Positions 1 to 7,341 of a stretch of 55,552 nucleotides of DNA are shown piece by piece. Where the stretch lies: contig NZ_JOJE01000049.1 in assembly GCF_000720255.1 (NCBI RefSeq), forward strand, positions 1 to 55,552, read 5' to 3'. The position numbers and the translations under genes are program-made. The notes below the pieces were generated by a model. The model saw only the letters and a list, made by a program, of their open reading frames with translations, did not search any database and was not told the origin of the DNA. Numbering within the stretch: position 1 is the stretch's first letter; each line of letters starts with the position of its first letter. The stretch comes from Streptomyces griseus subsp. griseus. Lineage in GTDB: Bacteria > Actinomycetota > Actinomycetes > Streptomycetales > Streptomycetaceae.

Positions 1-1
1 G

Positions 2-196
2 TCCACCGACACCTCCGCCCCGTCCTCCCTCCCGTCCATCGCTCCGTCCGCCGTACCTTCCGAGCCCCCGACCGGCCCCACGCCCGCACCATCCGGCACT
101 CCGACGTCCCCCTCCAAGGCGTCAGCGGAAGCGCCATCGGCACAGCCGACCGACGCCCTCGCGTCGCAGCCGCCGCAAGCCCCTAACAAGCCGTAG
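2..196 (+). CDS. C-terminal end of a Ser/Pro/Ala-rich protein (partial)
   Basis: The frame is open from the left edge to a TAG at 194-196 and encodes a low-complexity tail made almost only of Pro, Ser, Ala and Thr. Third codon positions are nearly all G or C, which supports coding. Tails like this are common linkers or cell-envelope extensions in Streptomyces membrane or secreted proteins. No domain is visible because the gene starts outside the window, so no function is given. Confidence 0.5.
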   Translation, partial: STDTSAPSSLPSIAPSAVPSEPPTGPTPAPSGTPTSPSKASAEAPSAQPTDALASQPPQAPNKP

Positions 197-306
197 GGAA
201 AACCCCATGATTCACCGCTGACGATCGACAATGGTGAACTCTCAAGTAACGTCTCCGGGCATCCGCTCAGGCCTCCCCACCCCCATCCCGACGGAGACCG
301 CACCCC

Positions 307-978
307 ATGCCCGCTGCGACGACCGCCCCAGGACCCGGCTTACCGGACGAGCGATGGAGCACCCCCACCCCTACGGCCGCCCCCACCGTCCTGATGGACG
401 ACCGGGCCCTCACCGACTTCCTCAGTGCGGCAGTCGGCGAGTACCGACTCATCACCGCCGAAGCCCCGTTGCCCTGCTTCGCGCTCCTGCTGGGCAGCGC
501 GGAGGGGACGACGTACCTCGTCCGACGCATCGCCTTCGGCCGCAACGCCCGGACCCGTGACCCCGCGGCTCGACGGGAGTTCCGCGAGACGATCGTGCCG
601 AGGTTCGGACCGGCCTACGAAAACGAGTCCCGCGGCTGGTGGATGGACTCACGGGACGTTCTGACGGCGTCCCGCGAGGCGGACGCCCTCGAGATGGACC
701 TGCTCGGCTCCATCCACATGCACCCCGACTGGCACCGCCTGGGCCCTCCCTCGGAACGCGGCCACACGCTCAGCGAGCGCCCGACCCCGATGGACCGCCA
801 CCTCTTCGGCCGCACCGGCTGGCCCCTCAACATCATCTGCTACCTGGAACGCAGGGGTGGCGTGTTCTACCACGCCCTGGCGGCCTGGTCCCCGCCTCCC
901 GCGCGCGAGGGTGCTGAGGCTGCCGAATGCCCGCAGGTCCCCCTACGGGTCCGTACGAGTTCACTGGCGGAGGCGTGA
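307..978 (+). CDS. JAMM/MPN-type metalloprotease-like protein
   Basis: 223 aa. The central part carries a JAMM-like metal motif: HMHP with H137 and H139, followed by T160-P-M-D163, matching HxH...[ST]xxD of the JAB1/MPN/Mov34 zinc isopeptidase fold. Bacterial members cut C-terminal extensions from ubiquitin-like or sulfur-carrier proteins, but the substrate here is unknown. The spacing between HxH and the Ser/Thr-x-x-Asp part is about 20 residues, longer than usual, so activity is uncertain. The N-terminal 30 residues are Pro/Thr-rich; an alternative ATG is at codon 30. The stop overlaps a GTG of the next gene, suggesting co-transcription. Confidence 0.65.
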   Translation: MPAATTAPGPGLPDERWSTPTPTAAPTVLMDDRALTDFLSAAVGEYRLITAEAPLPCFALLLGSAEGTTYLVRRIAFGRNARTRDPAARREFRETIVPRFGPAYENESRGWWMDSRDVLTASREADALEMDLLGSIHMHPDWHRLGPPSERGHTLSERPTPMDRHLFGRTGWPLNIICYLERRGGVFYHALAAWSPPPAREGAEAAECPQVPLRVRTSSLAEA

Positions 979-983
979 GCGCG

Positions 984-1883
984 ATGCACGAACAGGACCA
1001 CGACGGCGCCCCGGGTGACGGCACCCAGGACGACGACACCCGTGCCATCCGAGCCCTGTGGGCCGAGATGGCAAGGGGCTGGGCGGCCGGTGACGCCGCT
1101 CTCTTCGCCGCGAGCTTCGCCGAGGAATGCGACTTCACGACCGTACGAGGCGACAAGCCCCCCGGTCGGACCGGCATCGAGGCCGGGCACGGCGCCCTCT
1201 TCCACGGCCCGTACGCCGGAACCACGCTTGACGCCCGTGTCGTGGCCGTCCGGTTCCTGCGCCCCGGACTGGCCACCGTCGAGGCGGAGTCCACGATCAC
1301 CGCCCCGGACGGCCGGACCCTGACCAGCACGCATGCCTTGGCCGTCGTGGAACGGACAGCGCAAGGCCAATGGCTCATCCAGGCGTTCCACAACATGGTC
1401 CCCGCGGCCCGCCCGGCGCGGCGCACCCCCGACGCGAAGGAGTCCCAGGTGAACCAACCCGAACCCGGACCCCGGCCTGAACCCCGCCCCCGCGCCCGGC
1501 CCAGGCTTCGTCACCTGGCCATCGTGGCCCGCGACCCCGAGAAACTGGCCGAGTTCTACTCCTCCGTCTTCGCCATGGAGCTCTTCCACCGCGACCCCGA
1601 CGGCAGTTGCTTCCTCTCCGACGGCTACCTCTCCCTCGCCCTCATCAAGCACCAGCTCGACGGCGAGACCCCCGTCGGCATGAACCACTTCGGCTTCCAC
1701 ATCGACGACACCACGGCCACCTCCGACGCCCTGGTGGCCGCGGGCACTCCCAAGCCGGCCGAACGCTTCACCGACCGCCCCTTCGCGGAGTACCGCGCCA
1801 TGGACCCCGAGGGCAACTGGTTCGACCTCTCCGAACACGGTTTCGGTGGCCCCCGCCCACCGTCCGACCCCACCGGCGCCTGA
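984..1883 (+). CDS. SnoaL-like (SgcJ/EcaC) domain fused to a VOC/glyoxalase domain
   Basis: 299 aa from the ATG at 984, which has a GGAGG about 10 nt upstream; a GTG at 975 is an alternative. Residues about 20-140 look like an SgcJ/EcaC NTF2-fold domain (two Trp/Asp-rich helices, then a beta core ending in QWLIQAFHN). Residues about 165-285 form a VOC (glyoxalase/bleomycin-resistance) module starting RLRHLAIVARDPEKLAEFY and ending in MDPEGNWFDLSEH. Both families bind small organic molecules; VOC proteins use a divalent metal, but the acid/His pattern is incomplete here. A Pro/Arg-rich linker joins them. A fused form is less common than separate genes; substrate unknown. Confidence 0.75.
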   Translation: MHEQDHDGAPGDGTQDDDTRAIRALWAEMARGWAAGDAALFAASFAEECDFTTVRGDKPPGRTGIEAGHGALFHGPYAGTTLDARVVAVRFLRPGLATVEAESTITAPDGRTLTSTHALAVVERTAQGQWLIQAFHNMVPAARPARRTPDAKESQVNQPEPGPRPEPRPRARPRLRHLAIVARDPEKLAEFYSSVFAMELFHRDPDGSCFLSDGYLSLALIKHQLDGETPVGMNHFGFHIDDTTATSDALVAAGTPKPAERFTDRPFAEYRAMDPEGNWFDLSEHGFGGPRPPSDPTGA

Positions 1884-1913
1884 ACGCCGCCTCCTCCGCC
1901 CCGGCCGCCGCCC

Positions 1914-2450
1914 TCACACACCGGACAGCAGCCCCACGCTCACGGCGGCGACCGCGGGGAGCAGCATGAGCACGGCGGCTTGTACGCACCTGTTCTTGGT
2001 CCGGGCGATGCGGCTCGTCCCGATCAGCGCGCGGAGCAGGCGGGTGTGCGGGTCGTAGCTGCCCGACATGAGCCGGGACCGCAACTCCGCCCGCTCGTCC
2101 GCCCGGACGACGTCCTCGTAGACACGCTGCGAGATGACCGCGGCGAGGTGGGTGACGTGTTCGCTCGCCGCGGCCAGGATCGCCTGCGCTCGGCGCATCA
2201 AGTCCAGCATGAGCCCACACTGTTCGATGAAACGGCGGAACCGTTCCGCTTCCAGCACGACGGCCTCACACGGGGTGAGAGCGACCACTTCCGCCGTGCG
2301 CGTGGGTGCCGCTGAAGACGGACACCTCGCCCAGCAGGTCGCCCGCAACACGCTGCGTCGCGGGCTCGTCGCCTTCCTCGGTGTCCGCGTGGGCCCTTTT
2401 CGGCCTCCTCCGACCTTTCCAGTTCCAGGCCGCACTACGCCGATAGCATG
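1914..2450 (-). pseudogene. frameshifted cyclic-nucleotide-binding (Crp-type) protein remnant
   Basis: On the minus strand the open frame ends with a plausible segment (RTAEVVALTPCEAVVLEAER, then helices around SYDPHTRLLRAL). The text that should precede it lies in another frame: at about 2330-2380 the sequence DLLGEVSVFSGT, typical of a cNMP-binding beta-roll, reads in a different phase and joins the first frame only if one base is removed near 2310. Further upstream a third frame reads LELERSEEAEKGP. Two frameshifts and no intact start indicate a decayed gene, or less likely sequencing errors. No DNA-binding domain is recognisable after the effector domain. Confidence 0.5.
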
Positions 2451-2558
2451 TTCGAACTTATGATGATCGCCCTCATCGCTCGCCCTTCATCGGAAAAGCG
2501 TGCCATTCAGTACAAAGAGCGACTCATTTAGCTGACAACTGACAAATCGGCCAAAGCA

Positions 2559-3923
2559 TTGATACCTATAGCATCGCGGTTGTTCTCGCGAATAAAAAGC
2601 AGATCGGCGTTCGCCGCGTGGCGTCAACCGCGGGTGATCCTGTGGGCCCTGGCGGGTGTGGTGACCCTCGGGTTCCTCATCGCGCTGGAGATCGCCGCGC
2701 GCCACTACGGCCTGCCGGGTCCGATCACAACCCAGGTGCAAGAGGTAGTACTGCGCCCCAAGTCGGGTTTCCTGCTGTACGCCAGCATGGCGCTGATGAT
2801 GACGGTGCTCACCTGGCGGCAACGGCTCATCGCGGCTGGTTTCGCCATCGGCATCGACCTCGTCTTCGTACTGGTGCGGTGGGCGTTCCACGTCAAGGCG
2901 ACCGAGGGCCACCCGTTCGGGAACGGCGCCTTGTGGGTGATCCTCGGCTGCGCGGTCATCGCCGTCACGCGCCGCACGGGCCAGGAACGCATCCTGCTGC
3001 TCAAGGGGGTCGGACTGGCCCTGCTGCTGGTGGCCGGCCGCAAGACCGGCGACACCTGGCTGCTCATCACGTCGAAGACACGGCCCGCGGTGCTCGACCC
3101 GTACCTGGCCGTCGCCGACCACGCGCTGGGAAACCCGTCGTGGGTGGCGGGCCGGCTGGTCAGGGCCACCGGCTCGGTCGGCGCCCATGTTCTCGACTGG
3201 GTCTACGTGCAACTCGCCGTGGCCGCAGTGGTCATGGCGCTGTACCAACTGCGCCACGTGGCCGCGGAGCGCCGCTTCCCGAGCCACCACCTGGTGCGCA
3301 CGTTCCTCGTCATCGGCCTCCTCGGGCCGGGCATCTACATGCTCTTCCCGGTGGTCGGCCCGATCTTCGCCTACGGCGCCGACGGCGGACACTGGGCACT
3401 GGGGAACCTCTGGCCGGACACGCCTCCGCCGCTCACCGCCCCGCACTCGATGCCGTTCGACGAGATCACCCCGCGCAACTGCATGCCCAGCCTGCACACC
3501 GCGTGGGCCACCACGATCTTCATTCACTCCCGCAGGGCCCCGCGGGTTCTCCGGTTCGCGGGCACCTTCTGGCTGATCGCCACCCTCGGCGCCACACTGG
3601 GCTTCGGCTACCACTACGGCACGGACATCATCGCCGGCGTGGTGTTCGCCCTCACCGTCGAGGTCGCCATGCGCTCGCTCGCCCACGGCTGGGAGCGGTC
3701 GGGAATCCAACTCGTCGCCTACGGCACCACGGTCTTCGCCGCGCTCCTGGTCGCGTACCGCTGGCTGCCGATGCAGATGGCCGAGCACCCCTGGGTCTTC
3801 GGCCCCCTCCTCATCCTCGCGACGGCCTCCGTGATCCACGGCTACATACGCACCACCAGGCAGGGGGAACCCCAATCCCCACCAGCAGCCCGGCAACCGG
3901 AACCCCAGCCCGAACCGGTCTGA
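2559..3923 (+). CDS. PAP2-family integral membrane phosphatase/phosphotransferase
   Basis: Up to 454 aa with many hydrophobic segments. The two C-terminal PAP2 motifs are clear: NCMPSLHTAW with S311 and H313, and GFGYHYGTDIIAG with H352 and D356, the catalytic His-Asp pair. This spacing fits the inositol-phosphorylceramide-synthase-like branch of PAP2 proteins, which act on lipid phosphates at the membrane. The start is uncertain: TTG at 2559, TTG at 2580 and a GTG near 2635 are all in frame, and the first in-frame ATG lies far inside. The C-terminal tail is Pro/Glu-rich. The gene stands alone and is followed by a hairpin. Confidence 0.8.
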   Translation: MIPIASRLFSRIKSRSAFAAWRQPRVILWALAGVVTLGFLIALEIAARHYGLPGPITTQVQEVVLRPKSGFLLYASMALMMTVLTWRQRLIAAGFAIGIDLVFVLVRWAFHVKATEGHPFGNGALWVILGCAVIAVTRRTGQERILLLKGVGLALLLVAGRKTGDTWLLITSKTRPAVLDPYLAVADHALGNPSWVAGRLVRATGSVGAHVLDWVYVQLAVAAVVMALYQLRHVAAERRFPSHHLVRTFLVIGLLGPGIYMLFPVVGPIFAYGADGGHWALGNLWPDTPPPLTAPHSMPFDEITPRNCMPSLHTAWATTIFIHSRRAPRVLRFAGTFWLIATLGATLGFGYHYGTDIIAGVVFALTVEVAMRSLAHGWERSGIQLVAYGTTVFAALLVAYRWLPMQMAEHPWVFGPLLILATASVIHGYIRTTRQGEPQSPPAARQPEPQPEPV

Positions 3924-3946
3924 GCCATGCCGCGTGCCACGACACG

Positions 3947-3984
3947 ACGAGGGCCCCGGCCGGGTTGGCGGTCGGGACCCTCGT
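3947..3984 (+). terminator. hairpin downstream of the PAP2 gene
   Basis: An inverted repeat, ACGAGGGCCCC paired with GGGACCCTCGT (one mismatch), lies 24 nt after the PAP2 stop. There is no T-run, as is common for Streptomyces terminators. The remaining DNA up to 4153 shows no gene. Confidence 0.45.
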
Positions 3985-4153
3985 GCGCCGAGTGGTGGTC
4001 CGGGCGGCTGCGGCCTCTACGACGGCTGCGTGAGGCCGAGGGCGTGAGATCCGGGGGACGTGAGATCCGGGGGCAGTGCCCGCCGGTTGCCCCGTCAGAC
4101 AGCCGGGTCATACGGTCCAAGTGCCAGCCTCCGCAGTTCGAGAGCGAGTTCCC

Positions 4154-4996
4154 ATGACCAGCCCGGCCGCCCGAAGGCCCCCGGTGATCACGCACTTCGC
4201 CGCCCGCGCGGGTGATCACAACGACCGCGCCATGCAGGGCTCGGGGATGATCGCCGCCGAACTCGCCTCCCGCCTGAAGACCGAACCGGTGGTGATCGGA
4301 CGGCCCGAGCCGGCGCTCTGCACGAACTGGGACACCGAACTGACGGCGGCGCACCCCGCGCTCCTGGCGATGGCCCAGCAGTACGAGCGGATCTTCCGTG
4401 TCGGCGGTACGCCGGTCACGGCGCTGAGCCGGTGCGCGGTGGCCCTGGCCACCCTTCCGGTCGTCGCCGGGCATCGTCCCGACGCGGTCGTCGTCTGGTT
4501 CGACGCGCATGCCGACCTGAACACCCCGCACACCACCACGACCGGCTACCTGGGCGGCCTCGCGCTGAGCGGGCCACTCGGGATGTGGCCCACCGGTCTC
4601 GGCGACGGGCTGCGGAACGAGAACGTGATCCTCTGCGGAGCCCGTGACATCGACCCGCCCGAGCAGGCGCTGATCGACCGCGGCGACATCACACTCGTAG
4701 GGGTGGGCCCCGACATCACGGCCGGGCTCCGAGCCGCGATCGCCGGCCGCCCGGTGTACGTCCACATCGACTGCGACGTCCTCGACCCCGGCATCGTCCC
4801 GACCGACTACCTCGTGCCCGGGGGGCTCACCCTGGACGACCTCCGTTCCGTCGCCGGCATGCTTGCCGAGCACGAGATCGTCGGCCTCGAGGTCGGCGAG
4901 TTCGAGGCCGCCGAGCACCCGGCGAGCGACCTCGTCACCCCCGGCCCGCTCCTCGACGCCCTCCAGCCACTGCTCGACAAGGCGGGCGCAGCATGA
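4154..4996 (+). CDS. arginase/ureohydrolase-family protein
   Basis: 280 aa. The Mn-binding motifs WFDAHAD (D117, H119, D121) and HIDCDVLDP (D206, D208, D211) are present, which defines the ureohydrolase fold that hydrolyses guanidino compounds to urea. The first motif, normally GGDHS, reads GGTPV at residues 84-88, so one metal-ligand His is missing; the second metal site may be incomplete and the substrate is not predictable. Start at ATG 4154, about 90 nt inside a longer open frame, gives an N-terminus (VITHFAARAGDHNDRAMQG) typical of the family. Monocistronic. Confidence 0.75.
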   Translation: MTSPAARRPPVITHFAARAGDHNDRAMQGSGMIAAELASRLKTEPVVIGRPEPALCTNWDTELTAAHPALLAMAQQYERIFRVGGTPVTALSRCAVALATLPVVAGHRPDAVVVWFDAHADLNTPHTTTTGYLGGLALSGPLGMWPTGLGDGLRNENVILCGARDIDPPEQALIDRGDITLVGVGPDITAGLRAAIAGRPVYVHIDCDVLDPGIVPTDYLVPGGLTLDDLRSVAGMLAEHEIVGLEVGEFEAAEHPASDLVTPGPLLDALQPLLDKAGAA

Positions 4997-5063
4997 GGGG
5001 CGCGGAACGGGGCTGAAGGACGGGGCAGCCTGAGACGGCCGCGCTCCTCACCGCAGCACGGAG

Positions 5064-5276
5064 CTACGCCGCCCTGCGGCGTGTCGCACGTTGGCGCGAA
5101 GCGGGCTCCTGTGGGTCCTCGAGCGGCCAGGCCTCCTCTTCCCCCTCTTCCCCGAAGTCAGGGGCCTGGAAGGGGTTGGTCGCCGGAGGCGGCGATGCCG
5201 CGGAGGAGCTGCGGGGCTGCCCTTCCATGGCGGAAAACAGCGACGTCGGGTCGATGAGAGGACTCTCTTTCGTAAC
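5064..5276 (-). other. possible small gene or gene fragment (acidic Pro-rich tail)
   Basis: The 340-nt stretch 4997-5336 has no obvious gene, but on the minus strand a frame ending at TAG 5064-5066 has strong GC3 bias and a protein-like composition: ...PLIDPTSLFSAMEGQP, then a Ser/Pro stretch, an acidic patch GEEGEEEAW and a basic end TRRRAA. An internal ATG (5228) would give 54 aa. The same phase continues back without a stop to the TAG of the CarD-like gene. It may be the 3' remnant of a lost gene. Function unknown. Confidence 0.3.
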
Positions 5277-5336
5277 AGGTCCCTGGCTGGCAGGTCCCTG
5301 AAGGGGCCTGGTGCGCCGTGGCCGCGCACAGCGGTC

Positions 5337-5558
5337 CTACAGCTTGGTCATCTTGGCGTACGGGCTCAAGATCCGCATCTGTGCCGAGCCGAAATCCACG
5401 AGTGCCGCGATTCCGTCCTCGATGCCCATCACTCGGCCGAGGCCGTACACGTCGTGGGTGACTTGGTCACCCACGGCGAAGTGCTTGGGAGCCGGTGGGA
5501 CCGGGGCCTTGAAGGGGCTGGTAGGCAGGTGACGTTTCGACGCAGCAGGCTTTGTCAT
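5337..5558 (-). CDS. CarD-like small protein
   Basis: 73 aa. After a Lys/Pro-rich N-terminus, residues about 28-70 read FAVGDQVTHDVYGLGRVMGI, a Tudor-like fold as in the CarD/CdnL/TRCF RNA-polymerase-interacting module (VGDxVxHxxYGxGxV), and end in LSPYAKMTKL. Only this module is present, without the DNA-binding C-terminal part of true CarD. This short form is common in Streptomyces and is sometimes labelled ATP-binding protein without proof. It probably binds a protein partner; the role is unknown. Confidence 0.75.
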   Translation of the reverse strand: MTKPAASKRHLPTSPFKAPVPPAPKHFAVGDQVTHDVYGLGRVMGIEDGIAALVDFGSAQMRILSPYAKMTKL

Positions 5559-5930
5559 GGCTCAGTATGAGCCCACGTGTGTCCCGTTTCGCTGTGGCCG
5601 TCGGCACAAATCCGGACGGGAGCAACCGCTTCACGCCGCTGACCTGGTATTTCGGGAACGGGTGACGCAGAAAAACGGATCGGACGATCTTGCCACCGTG
5701 GGCTCCGTCGCTGCACACGCCTCCGCGTCAAGCACTGAGGACTTCCCGGTCGCACTCCCTCGTAGCCGCCTGTCCCCGTGCCCTCCTGCTCGGCGAGCTC
5801 GTGGGCATCGAGCACGGCTTCAGGACGACGGTGCACGCCTGCCACGCAGGAGCGGAACCACGACGGGCGCCGCCAAGGCGACCGATCGGTCTCGTGCTGC
5901 CGAACCTCGATGGCAAGGCGGGCGGGCGGC
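5559..5930. other. intergenic region without a supported gene
   Basis: Several frames are open because of high GC, but none has a ribosome binding site, coherent codon bias and recognisable protein features together. No RNA gene or insertion sequence is seen. Confidence 0.5.
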
Positions 5931-5963
5931 CGAGACGGAAACCGAGACGGAAACCGAGACGGG
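5931..5963. repeat. 12-bp tandem repeat
   Basis: The unit CGAGACGGAAAC occurs at 5931-5942 and 5943-5954 and is followed by a partial third copy (CGAGACGGG) at 5955. It lies just before the chromosomal terminator of the former tRNA-Ser gene. No function assigned. Confidence 0.85.
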
Positions 5964-5970
5964 ACAACGC

Positions 5971-6004
5971 CGAAGGGCCCCACCGCGAACGGTGGGGCCC
6001 TTCG
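5971..6004 (-). terminator. original tRNA-Ser terminator
   Basis: A perfect 14-bp stem, CGAAGGGCCCCACC / GGTGGGGCCCTTCG, with a 6-nt loop. It sits 23 nt beyond the 3' end of the displaced tRNA-Ser 3' part at 6028-6081, in the position where the intact gene would have had its terminator. Insertion of the element has moved it 47.8 kb away from the tRNA promoter. Confidence 0.75.
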
Positions 6005-6027
6005 ACATCGTGCCCGGTGAGGCACTG

Positions 6028-6081
6028 GCGGAGGATACGAGATTCGAACTCGTGAGGGGTTGCCCCCAACACGCTTTCCAA
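6028..6081 (-). repeat. left attachment site (tRNA-Ser 3' fragment)
   Basis: 54 bp identical to 53783-53836. On the minus strand it reads from the anticodon loop (TTGG) through the variable arm and T arm (GAGTTCGAATCTC) to the acceptor 3' end. The match stops at 6082, where the sequence changes to element DNA, so there is no 5' half here. This copy is the original chromosomal 3' end of the tRNA gene. Confidence 0.9.
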
Positions 6082-6177
6082 ATGTTCGTCTGGGGGTTCG
6101 GGGATATGCGGGAACGTCCTGACCTGCGGTGGAGCGGTTCGCTGGACGGGCGGCGGACGGCGCTGGACGGGGGTGAA

Positions 6178-6197
6178 TGCAACCAAAACTGCAACCA
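6178..6197. repeat. left copy of the 20-bp end motif (candidate integrase arm site)
   Basis: TGCAACCAAAACTGCAACCA, itself two TGCAACC units 12 bp apart. An identical copy lies at 53701-53720. This one starts 97 bp inside the left core; the other ends 62 bp before the right core. In the excised circle the two would flank attP in the same orientation, as arm-type binding sites of tyrosine integrases do. Confidence 0.7.
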
Positions 6198-6300
6198 GCG
6201 GTGCACTTGTTCTGCCTGGTCAGAAGGGTTTGGTGCCGTGGGGATGTGGGTCGGCAGACCGGCCGCCCGCGTCCGTCTGCCAGAACCCCCGAGCCCCAAA

Positions 6301-7341
6301 TCAATGTGCCAGCGGCACGTCACTGAGCACGTCGAAGCGAAGGGCCTCCTGCGGAATCGCTTGGCCGGTGACCAACAGGGCGCGAGCCTGATCGCGGACT
6401 GAGGCTGGGAGCCATGCGACCAGCTCCCGGGCCTTGGCCTCCGATGTGGGACGAGCCGGGCGCGGTGGCCGGAGGACGAGCATGGCCCAGAGGCGTTCGG
6501 CCGGTCCGGCCGGGATACCGGCACGCTCGACCGTGGCGCAGGCCGTGATGGCGATCTGAAGACCGGCGGCATCCAGGTCGCCGAGGTAGTCCAGACGTGT
6601 GACCGGGAAGGGCAACGCCGTTAGAGACTCCAGAGGCGCGGTGTTGCGGCCCTGGACCCAGGCGACGGCGGCCCAGGGTGGGACCGCGCGGGCGCGCAGG
6701 ACGCGGAGGAGCGTGCGGAAGGTGGCGTGGTTCTCGACGCAGACGACGGCGCTGGATTGGCCGATCTCCGAGGTGACCGGCTCCCAGACGAGAGGAGTCG
6801 GCAGCCGCTCGCAGCGCAGCAGCTCGAAAGTCAGCCGGTCGGGCGCCCATAGGGTGCTTCCCCCGCGCGGAGGGTTGGCATCGAACGCCTTCTCGTCGAG
6901 GAGGAGTTCGTATGCCCGTTCAGCGACGGAGACGACCGGGACCTTACCGCCGTCGGTACGCCGCAGCCAGTCGTTGACGGCCAGGAGGAGCTGTCGCTGT
7001 GTCGCGGAGAGACGAAGCGTGGCTGCCCAGCCGGCGAGTTCACTGCGCAGGGGTACGCCGACCGTCAGCAGCTTGTCGGCGGGGCGGGTTGCCCCCGGCA
7101 GGGTTATGGCTTTGGGTAGGACCGTTCGTCCCCGGCGTACGGTCGTGGTCCGGCTCGCTGACCACAGTCCTTCTTGCTCCCCGCGCCTGATCGTGTCGTG
7201 GACGACTTCGGGCAGCGCGGACGCTTCGATCCCGGGGTTCTGCGCTCCAATAGCGGCGGCAAGGTCGTCGGCGTGGCGACGGCCCCCGCGGCCGTCAGGG
7301 TCAAGTGCGACGATCAGATCGGTCAGGTTGACGGAACTCAT
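6301..7341 (-). CDS. jetD: Wadjet nuclease subunit JetD (Toprim fold, DUF3322/DUF2220)
   Basis: 346 aa. The C-terminal half has the Toprim signature: an acidic residue in CVENHATF (E203) and YLGDLDAAG with D255 and D257. This matches the topoisomerase VI/Spo11-like nuclease of Wadjet, which cleaves circular plasmid DNA after extrusion by the JetABC motor. The N-terminal half has the winged-helix character of DUF3322. The ATG overlaps the jetC stop (ATGA), so it is translationally coupled as the last gene of the operon. It ends 104 nt inside the left end motif. The assignment rests on motifs plus the exact JetABCD gene order. Confidence 0.85.
   Translation of the reverse strand: MSSVNLTDLIVALDPDGRGGRRHADDLAAAIGAQNPGIEASALPEVVHDTIRRGEQEGLWSASRTTTVRRGRTVLPKAITLPGATRPADKLLTVGVPLRSELAGWAATLRLSATQRQLLLAVNDWLRRTDGGKVPVVSVAERAYELLLDEKAFDANPPRGGSTLWAPDRLTFELLRCERLPTPLVWEPVTSEIGQSSAVVCVENHATFRTLLRVLRARAVPPWAAVAWVQGRNTAPLESLTALPFPVTRLDYLGDLDAAGLQIAITACATVERAGIPAGPAERLWAMLVLRPPRPARPTSEAKARELVAWLPASVRDQARALLVTGQAIPQEALRFDVLSDVPLAH

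Noticed and set aside
867..1838. Long minus-strand open frame opposite the JAMM and SnoaL-VOC genes
   Set aside because: It is the GC-bias shadow of two genes with recognisable domains on the plus strand; its product is Gly/Val-rich low-complexity.
2487..3896. 469-codon minus-strand frame opposite the PAP2 gene
   Set aside because: The product is rich in Gly, Arg, Asp and His with no domain, while the plus strand encodes clear PAP2 motifs.
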